From an uncultured Lachnospiraceae bacterium (GTDB lineage Bacteria > Bacillota > Clostridia > Lachnospirales > Lachnospiraceae), in NCBI GenBank assembly GCA_910586095.1, contig CAJUHQ010000003.1, positions 1 through 64,000 on the forward strand: a stretch of 64,000 nucleotides of DNA, written 5' to 3'. The notes below the pieces were generated by a model, which was not told where the DNA came from, ran no database searches, and worked only from the letters and a program-made list of their open reading frames with translations. The translations under genes were made by a program, and so were the position numbers. Position 1 is the stretch's first letter, and the number at the start of each line of letters is the position of its first letter. Below, in pieces: positions 53,884-62,859 of the stretch.

Positions 53884-54342
53884 CTAGTTTTTCTTTTCGG
53901 GTACAAACATAAAAATCTGTTTTTGTTCTTCTGGAATCTCACAGAGTTTTATGTCAAGTTCATAAGATTCTTTACATTTAGCAAGACTGTCGAGCACAAC
54001 AGGCGCTTGAACTTCCTCTTTGTTTAGTAAAGTATCAAGGCGGTAGTAGACCAATGTTTGTAGATCCATCATGTATTGGTACATGGGATGATTGTAAGAT
54101 TCGAGATGTGCAAGCTTCACACTAATTTGTTCTGTATACAGAGAAATATTGTTTAGTGCAGTGATTAGATCATCTTTTTTGGAAATGACAGCGCACAATT
54201 GCCTGCAATGTTCTCGGCTTCCATCAGATAATTTTATAATTAGTGCGTCATATTCGTCAATTCCATCGAGAATTTTAAGTGTTTGCCTATAGGCTTCACA
54301 TAAAATTTCTAATAATCGTTCTATTGTTTGTCTATTTTCCAT
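53884..54342 (-). CDS. Helical protein of unknown function beside flagellins
   Basis: I do not recognise this 152-aa protein. It is predicted mostly helical, with MENRQTIERLLEILCEAYRQ and TEQISVKLAHLESYNHPMYQ, and ends with a charged tail. Size and helical content recall FlgN/FliT-type chaperones, but no motif proves this. Its leader consists of copy B of the 82-nt element, which ends 9 nt before the ATG and supplies the GGGAG. It lies between the flagellin twins and glycosyltransferases. Confidence 0.6.
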   Translation of the reverse strand: MENRQTIERLLEILCEAYRQTLKILDGIDEYDALIIKLSDGSREHCRQLCAVISKKDDLITALNNISLYTEQISVKLAHLESYNHPMYQYMMDLQTLVYYRLDTLLNKEEVQAPVVLDSLAKCKESYELDIKLCEIPEEQKQIFMFVPEKKN

Positions 54343-54351
54343 GATAATCTC

Positions 54352-54433
54352 CCATGCCGCCTTTGGCGGCTCAAATAGAAATGAAAAACGCAGTCTTTTG
54401 CGTTTTTCCTGTGTGAAATTTTACATTTCACAC
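54352..54433 (-). repeat. 82-nt three-hairpin element, copy B
   Basis: This is the reverse complement of 1661-1742 with one substitution, in the loop of the first hairpin. Read on the minus strand it ends at GGCGGCATGG and merges into GGGAGATTATC-ATG of the gene at 54342. The two copies therefore have the same position relative to a start codon. Confidence 0.9.
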
Positions 54434-54642
54434 TAATCTCCAATGCTGCCAACGACCCACAAAGTTGAGTGTCAGCACAAATTTGCTGTGTTCTTTTCCA
54501 AAATTGTCTCTACAATACTGCAAAATAACAGGCTGTATTGGTTGAATGGGGCTCATTCTCATACAATTTAAAGTGTTTGGAATAAATTTTCTATATTTTC
54601 TATATAGTATATCGGACAAATTGTGTAAAAAAATAATACAAT
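54434..54642. other. Gap between GT2 gene and the 82-nt element
   Basis: No gene is convincing in this stretch. A short minus-strand frame starting with TTG ends inside the repeat and has no family features. A possible -10 (TATACT, minus strand near 54608) has no good -35. Confidence 0.35.
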
Positions 54643-55968
54643 TTAGAATTCAATTCCGCGCAATTGTGTAATTCGTCGCAAAAACATTGGTTGTAGTGCA
54701 TATAAAAATAGTTTTAGATTGGATTCATATTCTTTGACAAGAAGAACGTCCTCTTTGGTTGCGAGCATGTGAAAGCCTTTGTCAATGTATACCACTTCAC
54801 CATTAAAATCAAGTGGGTACTGAAATTCCTGAATAGTAAGGATAGAATCGCATCGCACGATAGTGGTCACACCTGATTTTGGCTGTGGTAAAAATAGAAT
54901 TTTGGGGTTAATCTGTCGGATGACTTGTTCTAGAAACGGATCACTATCTTCCATATATATGGCTTCTTGCTCTTCAAAAAAAGTTACAAAATCAAGACCA
55001 GCCTCCTCATTTGCCAAAATTCGATCATTGGCGGCTTTTCCATTAAAACCGTTGAGAGCGTCATTGAGGGCACTTAAATCTGTCTGAGCCATATTGTGAG
55101 CATGTCCCATGCGGTGTAAATAAAAGGATTCAAATACACAGCGGAGCAAAACCAGACTCATTTTTGCACATTTTTCAGGAGGAGTATAGTTGATAAAAAA
55201 GTTTAGACAGTTGCGTGTCATATAGTAATTGACTTTTGTGTTGTCATATCGGTGCATAGGACTAGCAGCATGGTACAGTTTTGCGTCTCCTAATGCGACC
55301 ACTTCAAAGCCGGCCTGTTTAACCCGATATCCCCATTCAGTATCATCCCAATACAAAAAGTTTTCTTCTGGCAACAAACCAACTTGCCTAATAACATTGG
55401 CAGATACCATCATACCACATGCACCGATGGCATCGCAGTACACTTCATTTGGAAGATCTTTGGTATCATGAGTGTCTGCATAGAGAGTTGATGCGCGAAA
55501 ATGTTTAAAATCAATAGAGATACCAAACTGTTGTATGTAATGTGGCATGTGTTTGTGATATACTTTTCCTCCAACAAGCCCTACTGTAGGTTGTCTCGAT
55601 AAGAAATTGTACATAATTCTGAGAGCATTAGGATCGACAGTTACTTCCTCACTAAGACAACATATGTAGGAAAAACCGTCAGCCAATGCCTGTTTCATTC
55701 CAAGATTAAGTCCGCCGCAGCTACCTAAGTCCTTGTCAGAACGGGTAAAGGATATTGCATCGCCATAGTGGGCAGTGATTAGAGCTTCTGATTCATCTGT
55801 GGAGGAGTTATCAATAACATATAATTTTAATTCACATAAGGTCTTATCTGTCTGGGATGATGCAGTTTGAAAACCAGAGGAATTTAGGACAGAACGAATA
55901 CAGCAAATAGTATCCATACCTTTATTATGATTACAGATAACAACTGCAAGTTTTTCTTTTGGCTTCAC
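54643..55968 (-). CDS. GT2 glycosyltransferase, rhamnosyl/galactofuranosyl type
   Basis: The 441-aa protein has a GT2-A domain: KLAVVICNHNKGMDTICCIR, LYVIDNSSTDES, SDKDLGSCGGLNLGMKQAL. The usual DxD position reads CLSEEVTV, and the late motif WDDTEWGYRVKQAGF is like WbbL/GlfT-type enzymes. The C-terminal 170 residues are not recognisable. The start is GTG at 55968 after AAAGGAGG. UDP-galactopyranose mutase is 1.7 kb away, so galactofuranose is one candidate donor; rhamnose is another. Confidence 0.8.
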   Translation of the reverse strand: MKPKEKLAVVICNHNKGMDTICCIRSVLNSSGFQTASSQTDKTLCELKLYVIDNSSTDESEALITAHYGDAISFTRSDKDLGSCGGLNLGMKQALADGFSYICCLSEEVTVDPNALRIMYNFLSRQPTVGLVGGKVYHKHMPHYIQQFGISIDFKHFRASTLYADTHDTKDLPNEVYCDAIGACGMMVSANVIRQVGLLPEENFLYWDDTEWGYRVKQAGFEVVALGDAKLYHAASPMHRYDNTKVNYYMTRNCLNFFINYTPPEKCAKMSLVLLRCVFESFYLHRMGHAHNMAQTDLSALNDALNGFNGKAANDRILANEEAGLDFVTFFEEQEAIYMEDSDPFLEQVIRQINPKILFLPQPKSGVTTIVRCDSILTIQEFQYPLDFNGEVVYIDKGFHMLATKEDVLLVKEYESNLKLFLYALQPMFLRRITQLRGIEF

Positions 55969-56391
55969 AATAGAACCTCCTTTGAGAACGCTGATTTTTG
56001 TAAGCAATGAATCAACAGTTGCAAAACAAATGTTGATAAACATTGCAAAGATCACTTATCTCGATACTTGTAACAGAAAGTAAGCGATGGGGGTTGTTGA
56101 AATTAGTATAACATAGATTATGATAGACAAACAACTGTATGATGATTCAACCATATGACAAAATAGCAATCTAGATGATATGCTATATTATACAATACAG
56201 GGTGGAGGAAGAGATTGGATTGATATTTAGTTAGAAGAGGCGAACTAATTAGAAAATATATTTTTTTGTTGAGATCGTATGTAAATTCCGATATACTACT
56301 ACTATATGCGATGGTTGTGAACAACAATACATAAAAGGAAACTAACAGATACAAACATATTGAAAATGTAACTGTGTGGGAGAGTAGAGAT
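55969..56391. other. Divergent intergenic region between glycosyltransferases
   Basis: It holds promoters for both sides; on the plus strand see 56269-56297. No gene is evident. Confidence 0.4.
56269..56297 (+). promoter_or_regulatory. Sigma-A promoter of the 56392 glycosyltransferase
   Basis: TTGAGA and TATACT are separated by 17 nt, 95 nt before the ATG. Confidence 0.65.
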
Positions 56392-57486
56392 ATGACATTT
56401 AGCTTATGTATGATTGTAAAAAATGAATCGGCTGTGATAAGAAACTGTCTTGATTCGCTCAAGAGCGTTATGGATGAAATTATTATTGTTGATACGGGTT
56501 CTACAGATAATACCAAAGAGATAGTAAGAGAGTATACAACAAATGTCTATGACTATGTATGGAAGGATGATTTTGCGGATGCGAGAAACTTTGCTTTTTC
56601 TAAGGCAACAGGAGACTACATTTATTCTGCTGATGCAGACGAGGTGTTAGATCAGGAAAATCAAAGAAAATTGAGTGCACTCAAATGCGCACTTGTTCCA
56701 GAAGTAGAGATTGTTCAGATGATTTATGTCACAGAACAAATGAATCATCCAACGGAGAACTTTAAGCGTGATCTTCGCCCTAAATTGTTTAAGCGTCTGC
56801 GCACATTCACTTGGATAGAGCCAATTCATGAGACAGTCAATATTGATCCAGTCGTTTTTGACAGTGATATTGAGATTATTCATCGCCCACAGGGATGTCA
56901 CAGTAGCAGGGATTTTCAAGTTTTTGAGAAAATTATTGCAAAGGAGAAAGTATTGTCAGAGCGATTGATTGGAATGTATCTTCGAGAACTTTATAAGGCA
57001 GGGACGGAGGAAGAACTTGAAAGAGCAAAAGTATTTTTTGAGGAAACATTAGTTCAAAAACGCACTGAGGATAAAGGATTATTGTGTCGTCAAATCATAG
57101 CGGTTCTGTTAAAAACATATCGGCTACTGGATGATTCAGTAAATATGTTAAAGGTATCGCTAAGCCAAGAGGCCACTATTCCGTCCGCAGAAATTTGCAT
57201 GGAGTTGGGATATTTTTTTGTCAAAAAAGAGGATTATCAAGAGGCGGCTGAATGGTTTCACAGAGCAGCGTTTGACTGTGAGAGTGAGATTGATGTGGCA
57301 AGCAGTGGCACCTCGGCTTTTATGGCATTGGCATTGTGTTACAGAAAGCTCGCTAAGATAGCGCAGGCAAAAGTGCATGTACAAAAAGAAGAAGAACAAG
57401 AGTATATACGTTTGACTAACAAGGCGGCCGAGTATGAACAGATGGCTTGCGACTGGAAACCACAAGAGCCACAATTTGCAGGCTAA
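56392..57486 (+). CDS. GT2 glycosyltransferase with TPR repeats (3)
   Basis: This 364-aa protein is a more distant member of the same class as those at 46437 and 48444. FSLCMIVKNESAVIRNCLDS and IIVDTGSTDNTKEIVREY open the GT2 domain, YSADADEVLD carries the DxD near residue 83, and helical TPR-like repeats follow (MELGYFFVKKEDYQEAAEWF). It has its own promoter. The acceptor may be flagellin or a surface polymer. Confidence 0.83.
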   Translation: MTFSLCMIVKNESAVIRNCLDSLKSVMDEIIIVDTGSTDNTKEIVREYTTNVYDYVWKDDFADARNFAFSKATGDYIYSADADEVLDQENQRKLSALKCALVPEVEIVQMIYVTEQMNHPTENFKRDLRPKLFKRLRTFTWIEPIHETVNIDPVVFDSDIEIIHRPQGCHSSRDFQVFEKIIAKEKVLSERLIGMYLRELYKAGTEEELERAKVFFEETLVQKRTEDKGLLCRQIIAVLLKTYRLLDDSVNMLKVSLSQEATIPSAEICMELGYFFVKKEDYQEAAEWFHRAAFDCESEIDVASSGTSAFMALALCYRKLAKIAQAKVHVQKEEEQEYIRLTNKAAEYEQMACDWKPQEPQFAG

Positions 57487-57654
57487 GAAAAGAGCATGGT
57501 TACCAAAATGAAGTGCTCTTTGGAATTTTGTTGATTGTGAAGTTTAGAAAAATTGTGGGTGTTGGTTGTGGCGATGTTGCCAGCACAAGTATTAACATGC
57601 AAAAATTGCAAAAGATATATGTAATAGATATAGATGGGAAAGTAGGAAAATATA
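57487..57654. other. Gap with hairpin before glf
   Basis: AAAGAGCA and TGCTCTTT form a stem (57488-57521) around CATGGTTACCAAAATG. The phrase GAGCATGGTTAC-AAAATG also precedes glnN at 14347. No gene is supported here. Confidence 0.45.
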
Positions 57655-58797
57655 ATGTATTATGATTATTTGATAGTGGGTTCAGGGCTTTTTGGCGCTG
57701 TGTTTGCACATGAGATGAAGAAGGCGAAAAAGACATGTCTTGTGATAGATAAGAGAAATCATATAGCGGGGAATATTTATACACAAGAGATGTGTGGCAT
57801 ACAAGTTCACCAGTATGGTGCTCATATTTTTCATACCTCAGATAAGCGTATCTGGGACTATGTCAATGCTTTTGCTACATTTAATCACTATGTCAATTCG
57901 CCTGTGGCAGTCTACAAAGATGAGCTCTACAACTTGCCTTTTAATATGAATACATTTGCAAAGATGTGGAATGTAAAAACGCCGCGAGAGGCAAAGGAGC
58001 GCATACAGAGTCAGATTGCAAGTCTTGATATCACAAATCCTAGGAATTTAGAGGAGCAGGCATTGTCACTTGTAGGAACAGACATCTATAAAAAACTAGT
58101 GGAGGGATATACACAAAAGCAGTGGGGAAGGCCCTGTCAGGAATTGCCGGCTTTTATTATCAAGAGGCTTCCAGTTCGATTTACTTTTGACAACAATTAT
58201 TTTAATGATCTGTATCAAGGGATTCCAGAAGGAGGATATACACAGATTGTAGCAGGATTGTTGGAAAATATTCCAGTGAGACTGAACACAGAGTTTAAAA
58301 CGTTTGTTCAAAAGGATACGCAAGAAGGTGGCTATATCACAAAGGATGGTACAGATCGATTTGGAAAGGTTTTGTACACAGGCATGATTGATGAATTTTA
58401 TGAGTATTGTGAAGGGGTACTAGAATATCGATCTTTGCGCTTCGAGACGCAAGTGCTTGAAGGAGAGGAAAATTATCAGGGAAATGCCGTGGTGAACTAC
58501 ACAGATTATGAGATTCCTTATACGCGTATTATTGAGCATAAACATTTTGAGTTTGGCAAACAGCCAGATACAGTGATTACACGTGAGTATCCTCAGGAGT
58601 GGAAAAGAGGCGATGAACCTTATTATCCTGTCAATGATGAGAAAAATGTGGCAATTTATAAACGGTATGCCAATCGTGCAGCAGCAGAAAAAACAGTGCT
58701 TTTTGGTGGGCGGTTGGGTCAATATCAATATTATGATATGGACAAGGTGATTGGAGCAGCCCTTGATTTGTCAGAACATGTAAAAAAGAACGCATAG
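57655..58797 (+). CDS. glf: UDP-galactopyranose mutase
   Basis: Glf is a flavoenzyme that converts UDP-galactopyranose to UDP-galactofuranose. The N-terminal FAD-binding motif is YLIVGSGLFGAVFAHE, followed by RNHIAGNIYT and QYGAHIFHTSD. KQWGRPCQELPAFIIKRLPV and the C-terminal GGRLGQYQYYDMDKVIGAAL are family hallmarks. Length 380 aa. It implies a galactofuranose-containing glycan, on the envelope or on flagellin. The stop codon lies in a 17-bp hairpin shared with the converging gene. Confidence 0.96.
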   Translation: MYYDYLIVGSGLFGAVFAHEMKKAKKTCLVIDKRNHIAGNIYTQEMCGIQVHQYGAHIFHTSDKRIWDYVNAFATFNHYVNSPVAVYKDELYNLPFNMNTFAKMWNVKTPREAKERIQSQIASLDITNPRNLEEQALSLVGTDIYKKLVEGYTQKQWGRPCQELPAFIIKRLPVRFTFDNNYFNDLYQGIPEGGYTQIVAGLLENIPVRLNTEFKTFVQKDTQEGGYITKDGTDRFGKVLYTGMIDEFYEYCEGVLEYRSLRFETQVLEGEENYQGNAVVNYTDYEIPYTRIIEHKHFEFGKQPDTVITREYPQEWKRGDEPYYPVNDEKNVAIYKRYANRAAAEKTVLFGGRLGQYQYYDMDKVIGAALDLSEHVKKNA

Positions 58798-58813
58798 CGT
58801 TCTTTTTTACATG
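58777..58813. terminator. Bidirectional terminator, glf and FliD-like gene
   Basis: CATGTAAAAAAGAACGC and its perfect complement flank ATA. The stem spans the glf stop and the end of the minus-strand gene, with T runs on both strands. Confidence 0.85.
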
Positions 58814-60198
58814 TAAATACTAAATAACATTCCTGTGTAGATACTAGTCATATAAGGGTTTGGATAGGTTGCATTTGGATTTGGGTAGGCACAAATGCGG
58901 CGATCCACGTACTCCATCGGATCAAGGGCAATGGAGTTTAGCTTTTTTAAGATATGATGTCCAAATCCTTTAATTGCCTCAGCATCCGCGATGTCCTCGT
59001 TCTTTTCATATTCTAGAGTGGCATCCTCATTGACATGGATGCCATATTGCTCAAGATTTGTACTATGACGTTCTAGAAATTTGTGAAGGTCATTTGCAAG
59101 AAGTCTAGTAAGAGGGTTGGTGTTGACATCCTCAGTCTCATCAGATACATTTTTTAATACACCATTTAGAAAATGGTTGTAGCCTTCTACAAAAGTTTCA
59201 ATATTATTAGAGAGGGATTTGCCATCAGGATATAGTCCTATGGTGGCATTTCCAGCGTTGCTGCTGTGTACAGAGGCCGTTTGTGCCGTGATATTTTTGG
59301 AAGGCACAGAATTCGGCGTAGAATTTTCAGGGTGCAATGTCACATGATAGGCACCATGTACACTAAAACTATTGGAGTAGGAAGATTCCTCGGAGCCGTT
59401 TATCGTGTAGATCGCATTGGAAGCTTCACGAATAGACTTGTTGAGTCCTAAGTAATCTACTATACCGCTGTTATAACTGGTATTATCATCATTGATGGTG
59501 AAATGTCTTTCGCCTTGATACGGCAGACCATAAGCCTCCGAAGTGATCTCAAGTGCAGAAAGCCCACGTGTCTCTACAACTTTTGCGGATACGCCAATAT
59601 CAGAGTTGTTGATGAGGCGTGCTAATTTTTGCTGTAAGTCGTTGTTGGTCTCGCCTTCATTCACATTAAATTGTAGTTCATAATGAAGCTTGTTGGTTAG
59701 GATGTCAAACGAATAACTGTTTGGCTCTAACGCTACAGTCTGGTTTGCCTTTAGAAATTTGCTAGTATTGATCTGTGGAGTTGCAAAGCTCTCTACCTCG
59801 AGAGAAAAACTTTGTGGAACCTCTGTGTCATCGGCATCCTCAGCAATGTATTCTACGCTAACAAGATCTTCGTTATCGCTGTATGCAGTTTTCATAGAAA
59901 AAAGCTCATCGTCCTCCCCGCTAAGAGAATCGATGGTTTGTTTTAGACCGTTTGCGCTTTCTTTTAGATGTACGGCAAACGCGATAGACTTAGGCGAAGG
60001 ATCTGTCATATAAAGTGGAGCGAATCGATTTTTCCACTGTATTGTAGTATATATATCTTTGAGTTCTTCTGCGTCATGGGTAGCATGGCGAGAACTGCGT
60101 CTGCTGTTCTTGACACGATAGGTAGTGTTGTTGTCACGGCTGCGATAGGTCGTCAAATATTGGTCATACATTTGTAATGTAGAAAAGGGAATTGCCAT
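58807..60198 (-). CDS. FliD-like paralog of unknown role
   Basis: This 463-aa protein looks like a divergent filament-cap protein. The middle has an IN-motif-like fold: LQFNVNEGETNNDLQQKLAR, then IGVSAKVVETRGLSALEITS. The C-terminal part resembles FliD (IETFVEGYNHFLNGVLKNVS, LEQYGIHVNEDATLEYEK). The N-terminus lacks the canonical FliD start and has a basic, Ser/Arg-rich stretch (RVKNSRRSSRHATHD). The protein ends in a hydrophobic, Tyr/Met-rich segment. The ATG at 60198 follows GGAGGGTATAG. It may cap a second filament type or act at the cell surface; this is inference. Confidence 0.6.
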   Translation of the reverse strand: MAIPFSTLQMYDQYLTTYRSRDNNTTYRVKNSRRSSRHATHDAEELKDIYTTIQWKNRFAPLYMTDPSPKSIAFAVHLKESANGLKQTIDSLSGEDDELFSMKTAYSDNEDLVSVEYIAEDADDTEVPQSFSLEVESFATPQINTSKFLKANQTVALEPNSYSFDILTNKLHYELQFNVNEGETNNDLQQKLARLINNSDIGVSAKVVETRGLSALEITSEAYGLPYQGERHFTINDDNTSYNSGIVDYLGLNKSIREASNAIYTINGSEESSYSNSFSVHGAYHVTLHPENSTPNSVPSKNITAQTASVHSSNAGNATIGLYPDGKSLSNNIETFVEGYNHFLNGVLKNVSDETEDVNTNPLTRLLANDLHKFLERHSTNLEQYGIHVNEDATLEYEKNEDIADAEAIKGFGHHILKKLNSIALDPMEYVDRRICAYPNPNATYPNPYMTSIYTGMLFSIYM

Positions 60199-60638
60199 AT
60201 CTATACCCTCCTTCCTATATAATAAATAAACATAAGATTTCAACATAACACTTTAACATAAGAGTAATTTCTGCAAAATTGAAGTTTTGTGCAGTTTTTG
60301 ACTTTGAAAGATTATGTAAAGTTCATTTTAGGTTTAAATAATGAGGCATCTAAACGCATAATCGTTGAAATTTCAGTAAATACACTCTTGAATAGTCTGA
60401 CAATTCTGAAAATATTATGTTTATTTTCGATTAATTTAAAATTATCATGAAAAGCGTCAAAAATCAAGCGTTTTTTTGATTTTTTTTCTTATAAATTAAA
60501 AATGAGGCTAGGACCGCAAAATAACGGTTGTAATAAAATATGATAAAAGAAAAAGAAAGGTGACATAATATAGAATAAAAAGGAAGCGTAGTACTCAAAA
60601 AGATCAAAGATGGTATAGCATAAAAAAGGAATTTTTTG
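60199..60638. other. Gap between the FliD-like gene and rpmG promoter
   Basis: A/T-rich sequence of 440 bp with no supported gene. It contains an A/T-only stem near 60459-60486 (AAAAATCAA/TTGATTTTT) with long T runs. I could not place a sigma-28 promoter for the FliD-like gene with confidence. Confidence 0.35.
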
Positions 60639-60667
60639 TTGACGTTGTGGGGGAGGTGTGGTATAGT
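60639..60667 (+). promoter_or_regulatory. Sigma-A promoter of rpmG-secE-nusG
   Basis: TTGACG and TATAGT are separated by 17 nt. The leader to rpmG is about 160 nt. Confidence 0.75.
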
Positions 60668-60831
60668 TGAAAGGCAAGATGTAAGGTTGGTCTTTTTTTT
60701 ATGCCTGAAAAGGCAAAAGTATCAATTAAACTTATATCATAGAGCATGTTTGGACTATCAATAAAGGTCTGGACATGGTTTGGACAAGAAACAATTGAGA
60801 AATGATTGAGAACGCTAGCGGAGGTGGAATT

Positions 60832-60981
60832 ATGCGTACAAAAATTACATTGGCCTGCACAGAGTGCAAACAGCGCAACTACAATACCACAAAGGAAAAG
60901 AAAAACCATCCAGAGAGAATGGAAATTAAAAAGTATTGCAGATTTTGCAGGACCCATACATTACACAAGGAAACAAAATAA
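60832..60981 (+). CDS. rpmG: 50S ribosomal protein L33
   Basis: The 49-aa protein reads [20 protein letters not shown] then [20 protein letters not shown]. Both CxxC pairs are present (CTEC, CRFC), so this is the zinc-binding form. The ATG at 60832 follows GGAGGTGGAATT. rpmG-secE-nusG is the standard Firmicutes order. Confidence 0.97.
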   Translation: MRTKITLACTECKQRNYNTTKEKKNHPERMEIKKYCRFCRTHTLHKETK

Positions 60982-61008
60982 TCGGTCAAAATCCATAGGA
61001 GGCATGTT

Positions 61009-61221
61009 ATGGCAGATCCAGCCAAGAAGGGAACGAAAAAAGATAGTTTCTGGAAAAGTGTAAAGACAGAATTCAAAAAAATTACATGGCCTGACAGGAG
61101 AGAGACAGTGAAGCAGTCCATAGCGGTTCTTTGTGCTTCGGTTGTAGTAGGGCTTATCATTACCTTTTTGGATACGCTGATTCAGTATGGTGTCAATCTC
61201 CTGACAAGTATCGGAATATAG
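61009..61221 (+). CDS. secE: Preprotein translocase subunit SecE
   Basis: SecE is the small clamp subunit of the SecYEG channel. The 70-aa protein has the conserved amphipathic stretch FWKSVKTEFKKITWPDRRET and one transmembrane helix (about residues 41-60). It lies between rpmG and nusG. Confidence 0.96.
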   Translation: MADPAKKGTKKDSFWKSVKTEFKKITWPDRRETVKQSIAVLCASVVVGLIITFLDTLIQYGVNLLTSIGI

Positions 61222-61249
61222 AACGTGGTTATTATAAAGAGGGCATGGT

Positions 61250-62122
61250 ATGGAAGAAAAGAAAGAACGCAAGGCTAAAGCAGTAGCCAAGAAGCTCATC
61301 ACTCCCGATATGCAGGAGTGGCTTCCGGTATCGCCAAAAATGCCGGAGAAAACTATAGAAACCATTGAGAACGAGGCGGAAAATGAGGAGATTGAGATAG
61401 AAGAATTGCAGGAACAGGAAACTGTCGAAGCAGAACCCAACGCCGAGTGGTTTCATATGGACAGCGCAGTGGAAGAAACAGTCGGTGAAGATACAAGCTC
61501 TGATGAGGAAATGGATGTTGATGTTCAGGAGCCGGTTTTTGCGCAGACTGTGCAGGAAGAACCACATAGCAGAGTAGCACTCAGTGACAACAAGAGCGGT
61601 CTTGGCATGGGATGGTATGTGGTCCATACGTATTCTGGCTATGAGAATAAGGTGAAGGCAAATATTGAAAAAGCAATTGAAAACCGACACCTTGAAAATG
61701 AGATTCTCGAGGTGCGTGTTCCCTTGCAGGATGTCATGGAGTTAAAAAATGGTGTGGAAAAGACATCACAGAAGAAGTTGTTTCCAGGATATGTGCTTCT
61801 GCATATGGATGCAGACAACAATGATGCATGGTATGTTGTAAGAAATACAAGAGGGGTTACTGGTTTTGTGGGCCCTGGAAGCAAACCTGTTCCACTCACG
61901 GAGGAAGAACTTCGCGCATTGGATTTTGGCGGCGAGGTTAGCGATGCCGAGTACAGTGAGGGCGACGTAATCAATGTGATAGCAGGTGTATGGAAGGATA
62001 CTGTTGGGACAGTTCAAAAGATTGATGCTACTAGGCAGACTGTCACAATTAATGTGGAGATGTTTGGCCGTGAAACACCTGTGGAGATCAACTTCTCAGA
62101 TATCAGAAAAATGTGGGATTAA
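61250..62122 (+). CDS. nusG: Transcription factor NusG with acidic N-terminal extension
   Basis: The NusG NGN domain begins near residue 120 (GWYVVHTYSGYENKVKANIE) with KKLFPGYVLLHM and VRNTRGVTGFVG. The KOW domain follows (VINVIAGVWKDTVGTVQKID). Normal NusG is about 175 aa; this one has 290. The first 118 residues are a low-complexity, strongly acidic segment (for example EEIEIEELQEQETVEAEP) after a short basic start (KKERKAKAVAKK). The only start with a ribosome binding site (AGAGGG) is at 61250, and the extension has no internal stop. The extension role is unknown. Confidence 0.93.
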   Translation: MEEKKERKAKAVAKKLITPDMQEWLPVSPKMPEKTIETIENEAENEEIEIEELQEQETVEAEPNAEWFHMDSAVEETVGEDTSSDEEMDVDVQEPVFAQTVQEEPHSRVALSDNKSGLGMGWYVVHTYSGYENKVKANIEKAIENRHLENEILEVRVPLQDVMELKNGVEKTSQKKLFPGYVLLHMDADNNDAWYVVRNTRGVTGFVGPGSKPVPLTEEELRALDFGGEVSDAEYSEGDVINVIAGVWKDTVGTVQKIDATRQTVTINVEMFGRETPVEINFSDIRKMWD

Positions 62123-62144
62123 AATTCTAGTTTGATTTTTGGGG

Positions 62145-62173
62145 TTGACACAGAAGAAGAGTTCGTATAGAAT
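62145..62173 (+). promoter_or_regulatory. Sigma-A promoter of rplK-rplA
   Basis: TTGACA and TAGAAT are separated by 17 nt, just after nusG. Confidence 0.7.
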
Positions 62174-62261
62174 GTATTACGGAATTTTGCTATATCAATT
62201 GACATAGGAAAATTTCATCATATACTATCACTCTATATAAAAGGGTGGATTGAAATAAAAC

Positions 62262-62310
62262 GTGTGGGAGGGTTATCCGCCCAGGCAACCACAAAACAGT
62301 TTTGGACGTT
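62262..62310 (+). promoter_or_regulatory. Possible ribosomal protein leader before rplK
   Basis: GTGTGGGAGGGTTATCC, GCCCAGGCAACCAC can fold into GTGG/CCAC and GGG/CCC stems. Leaders of L11-L1 operons are bound by L1 in several bacteria; that this is such a site is inference. Confidence 0.35.
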
Positions 62311-62353
62311 CTTGTTTGTCTAAAGACTGAGAATAAATAAGGAGGTGCCTAAA

Positions 62354-62779
62354 ATGGCAAAGAAAGTACAAGGATATATCAAATTGCAGATACCTGCTGC
62401 AAAGGCAACACCGGCTCCACCGGTTGGCCCAGCGCTAGGACAGCATGGTGTGAACATTGTAGAGTTCACAAAGCAGTTTAATGCAAGAACAGCGGATCAG
62501 GAAGGAATGATTATTCCAGTAGTAATCACCGTATATGCGGACAGAAGTTTTAGTTTCATTACCAAAACCCCGCCTGCAGCAGTTTTGTTAAAGAAGGCAT
62601 GTAACATTAAGACTGCTTCAGCGGTACCCAATAAGACAAAGGTTGCTTCGATCTCTAAGGAAAAGATTCAGGAGATCGCTCAGTTAAAGATGCCTGATTT
62701 AAATGCGGCAAGCCTCGAGGCAGCTATGAGCATGATAGCAGGTACAGCCCGTTCTATGGGAATCACAGTAGAGGAGTAG
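62354..62779 (+). CDS. rplK: 50S ribosomal protein L11
   Basis: L11 forms the GTPase-associated centre of the large subunit. The 141-aa protein has the conserved [36 protein letters not shown] and ARSMGITVE. It is the substrate of PrmA, encoded at the start of the window. The ATG follows AAGGAGGTGCC. Confidence 0.98.
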   Translation: MAKKVQGYIKLQIPAAKATPAPPVGPALGQHGVNIVEFTKQFNARTADQEGMIIPVVITVYADRSFSFITKTPPAAVLLKKACNIKTASAVPNKTKVASISKEKIQEIAQLKMPDLNAASLEAAMSMIAGTARSMGITVEE

Positions 62780-62859
62780 GCAAAGAAGAATGTTTGAGGG
62801 CTTGATTTCCTCAAATGGTAGATTGGTATGTGTGCCAAAGCGCGCAGGAGGGTATAGAA

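Noticed and set aside
54428-54619. 63-codon minus-strand frame between a GT2 gene and the 82-nt element
   Set aside because: It starts with TTG without a ribosome binding site and ends inside the repeat; no family features.
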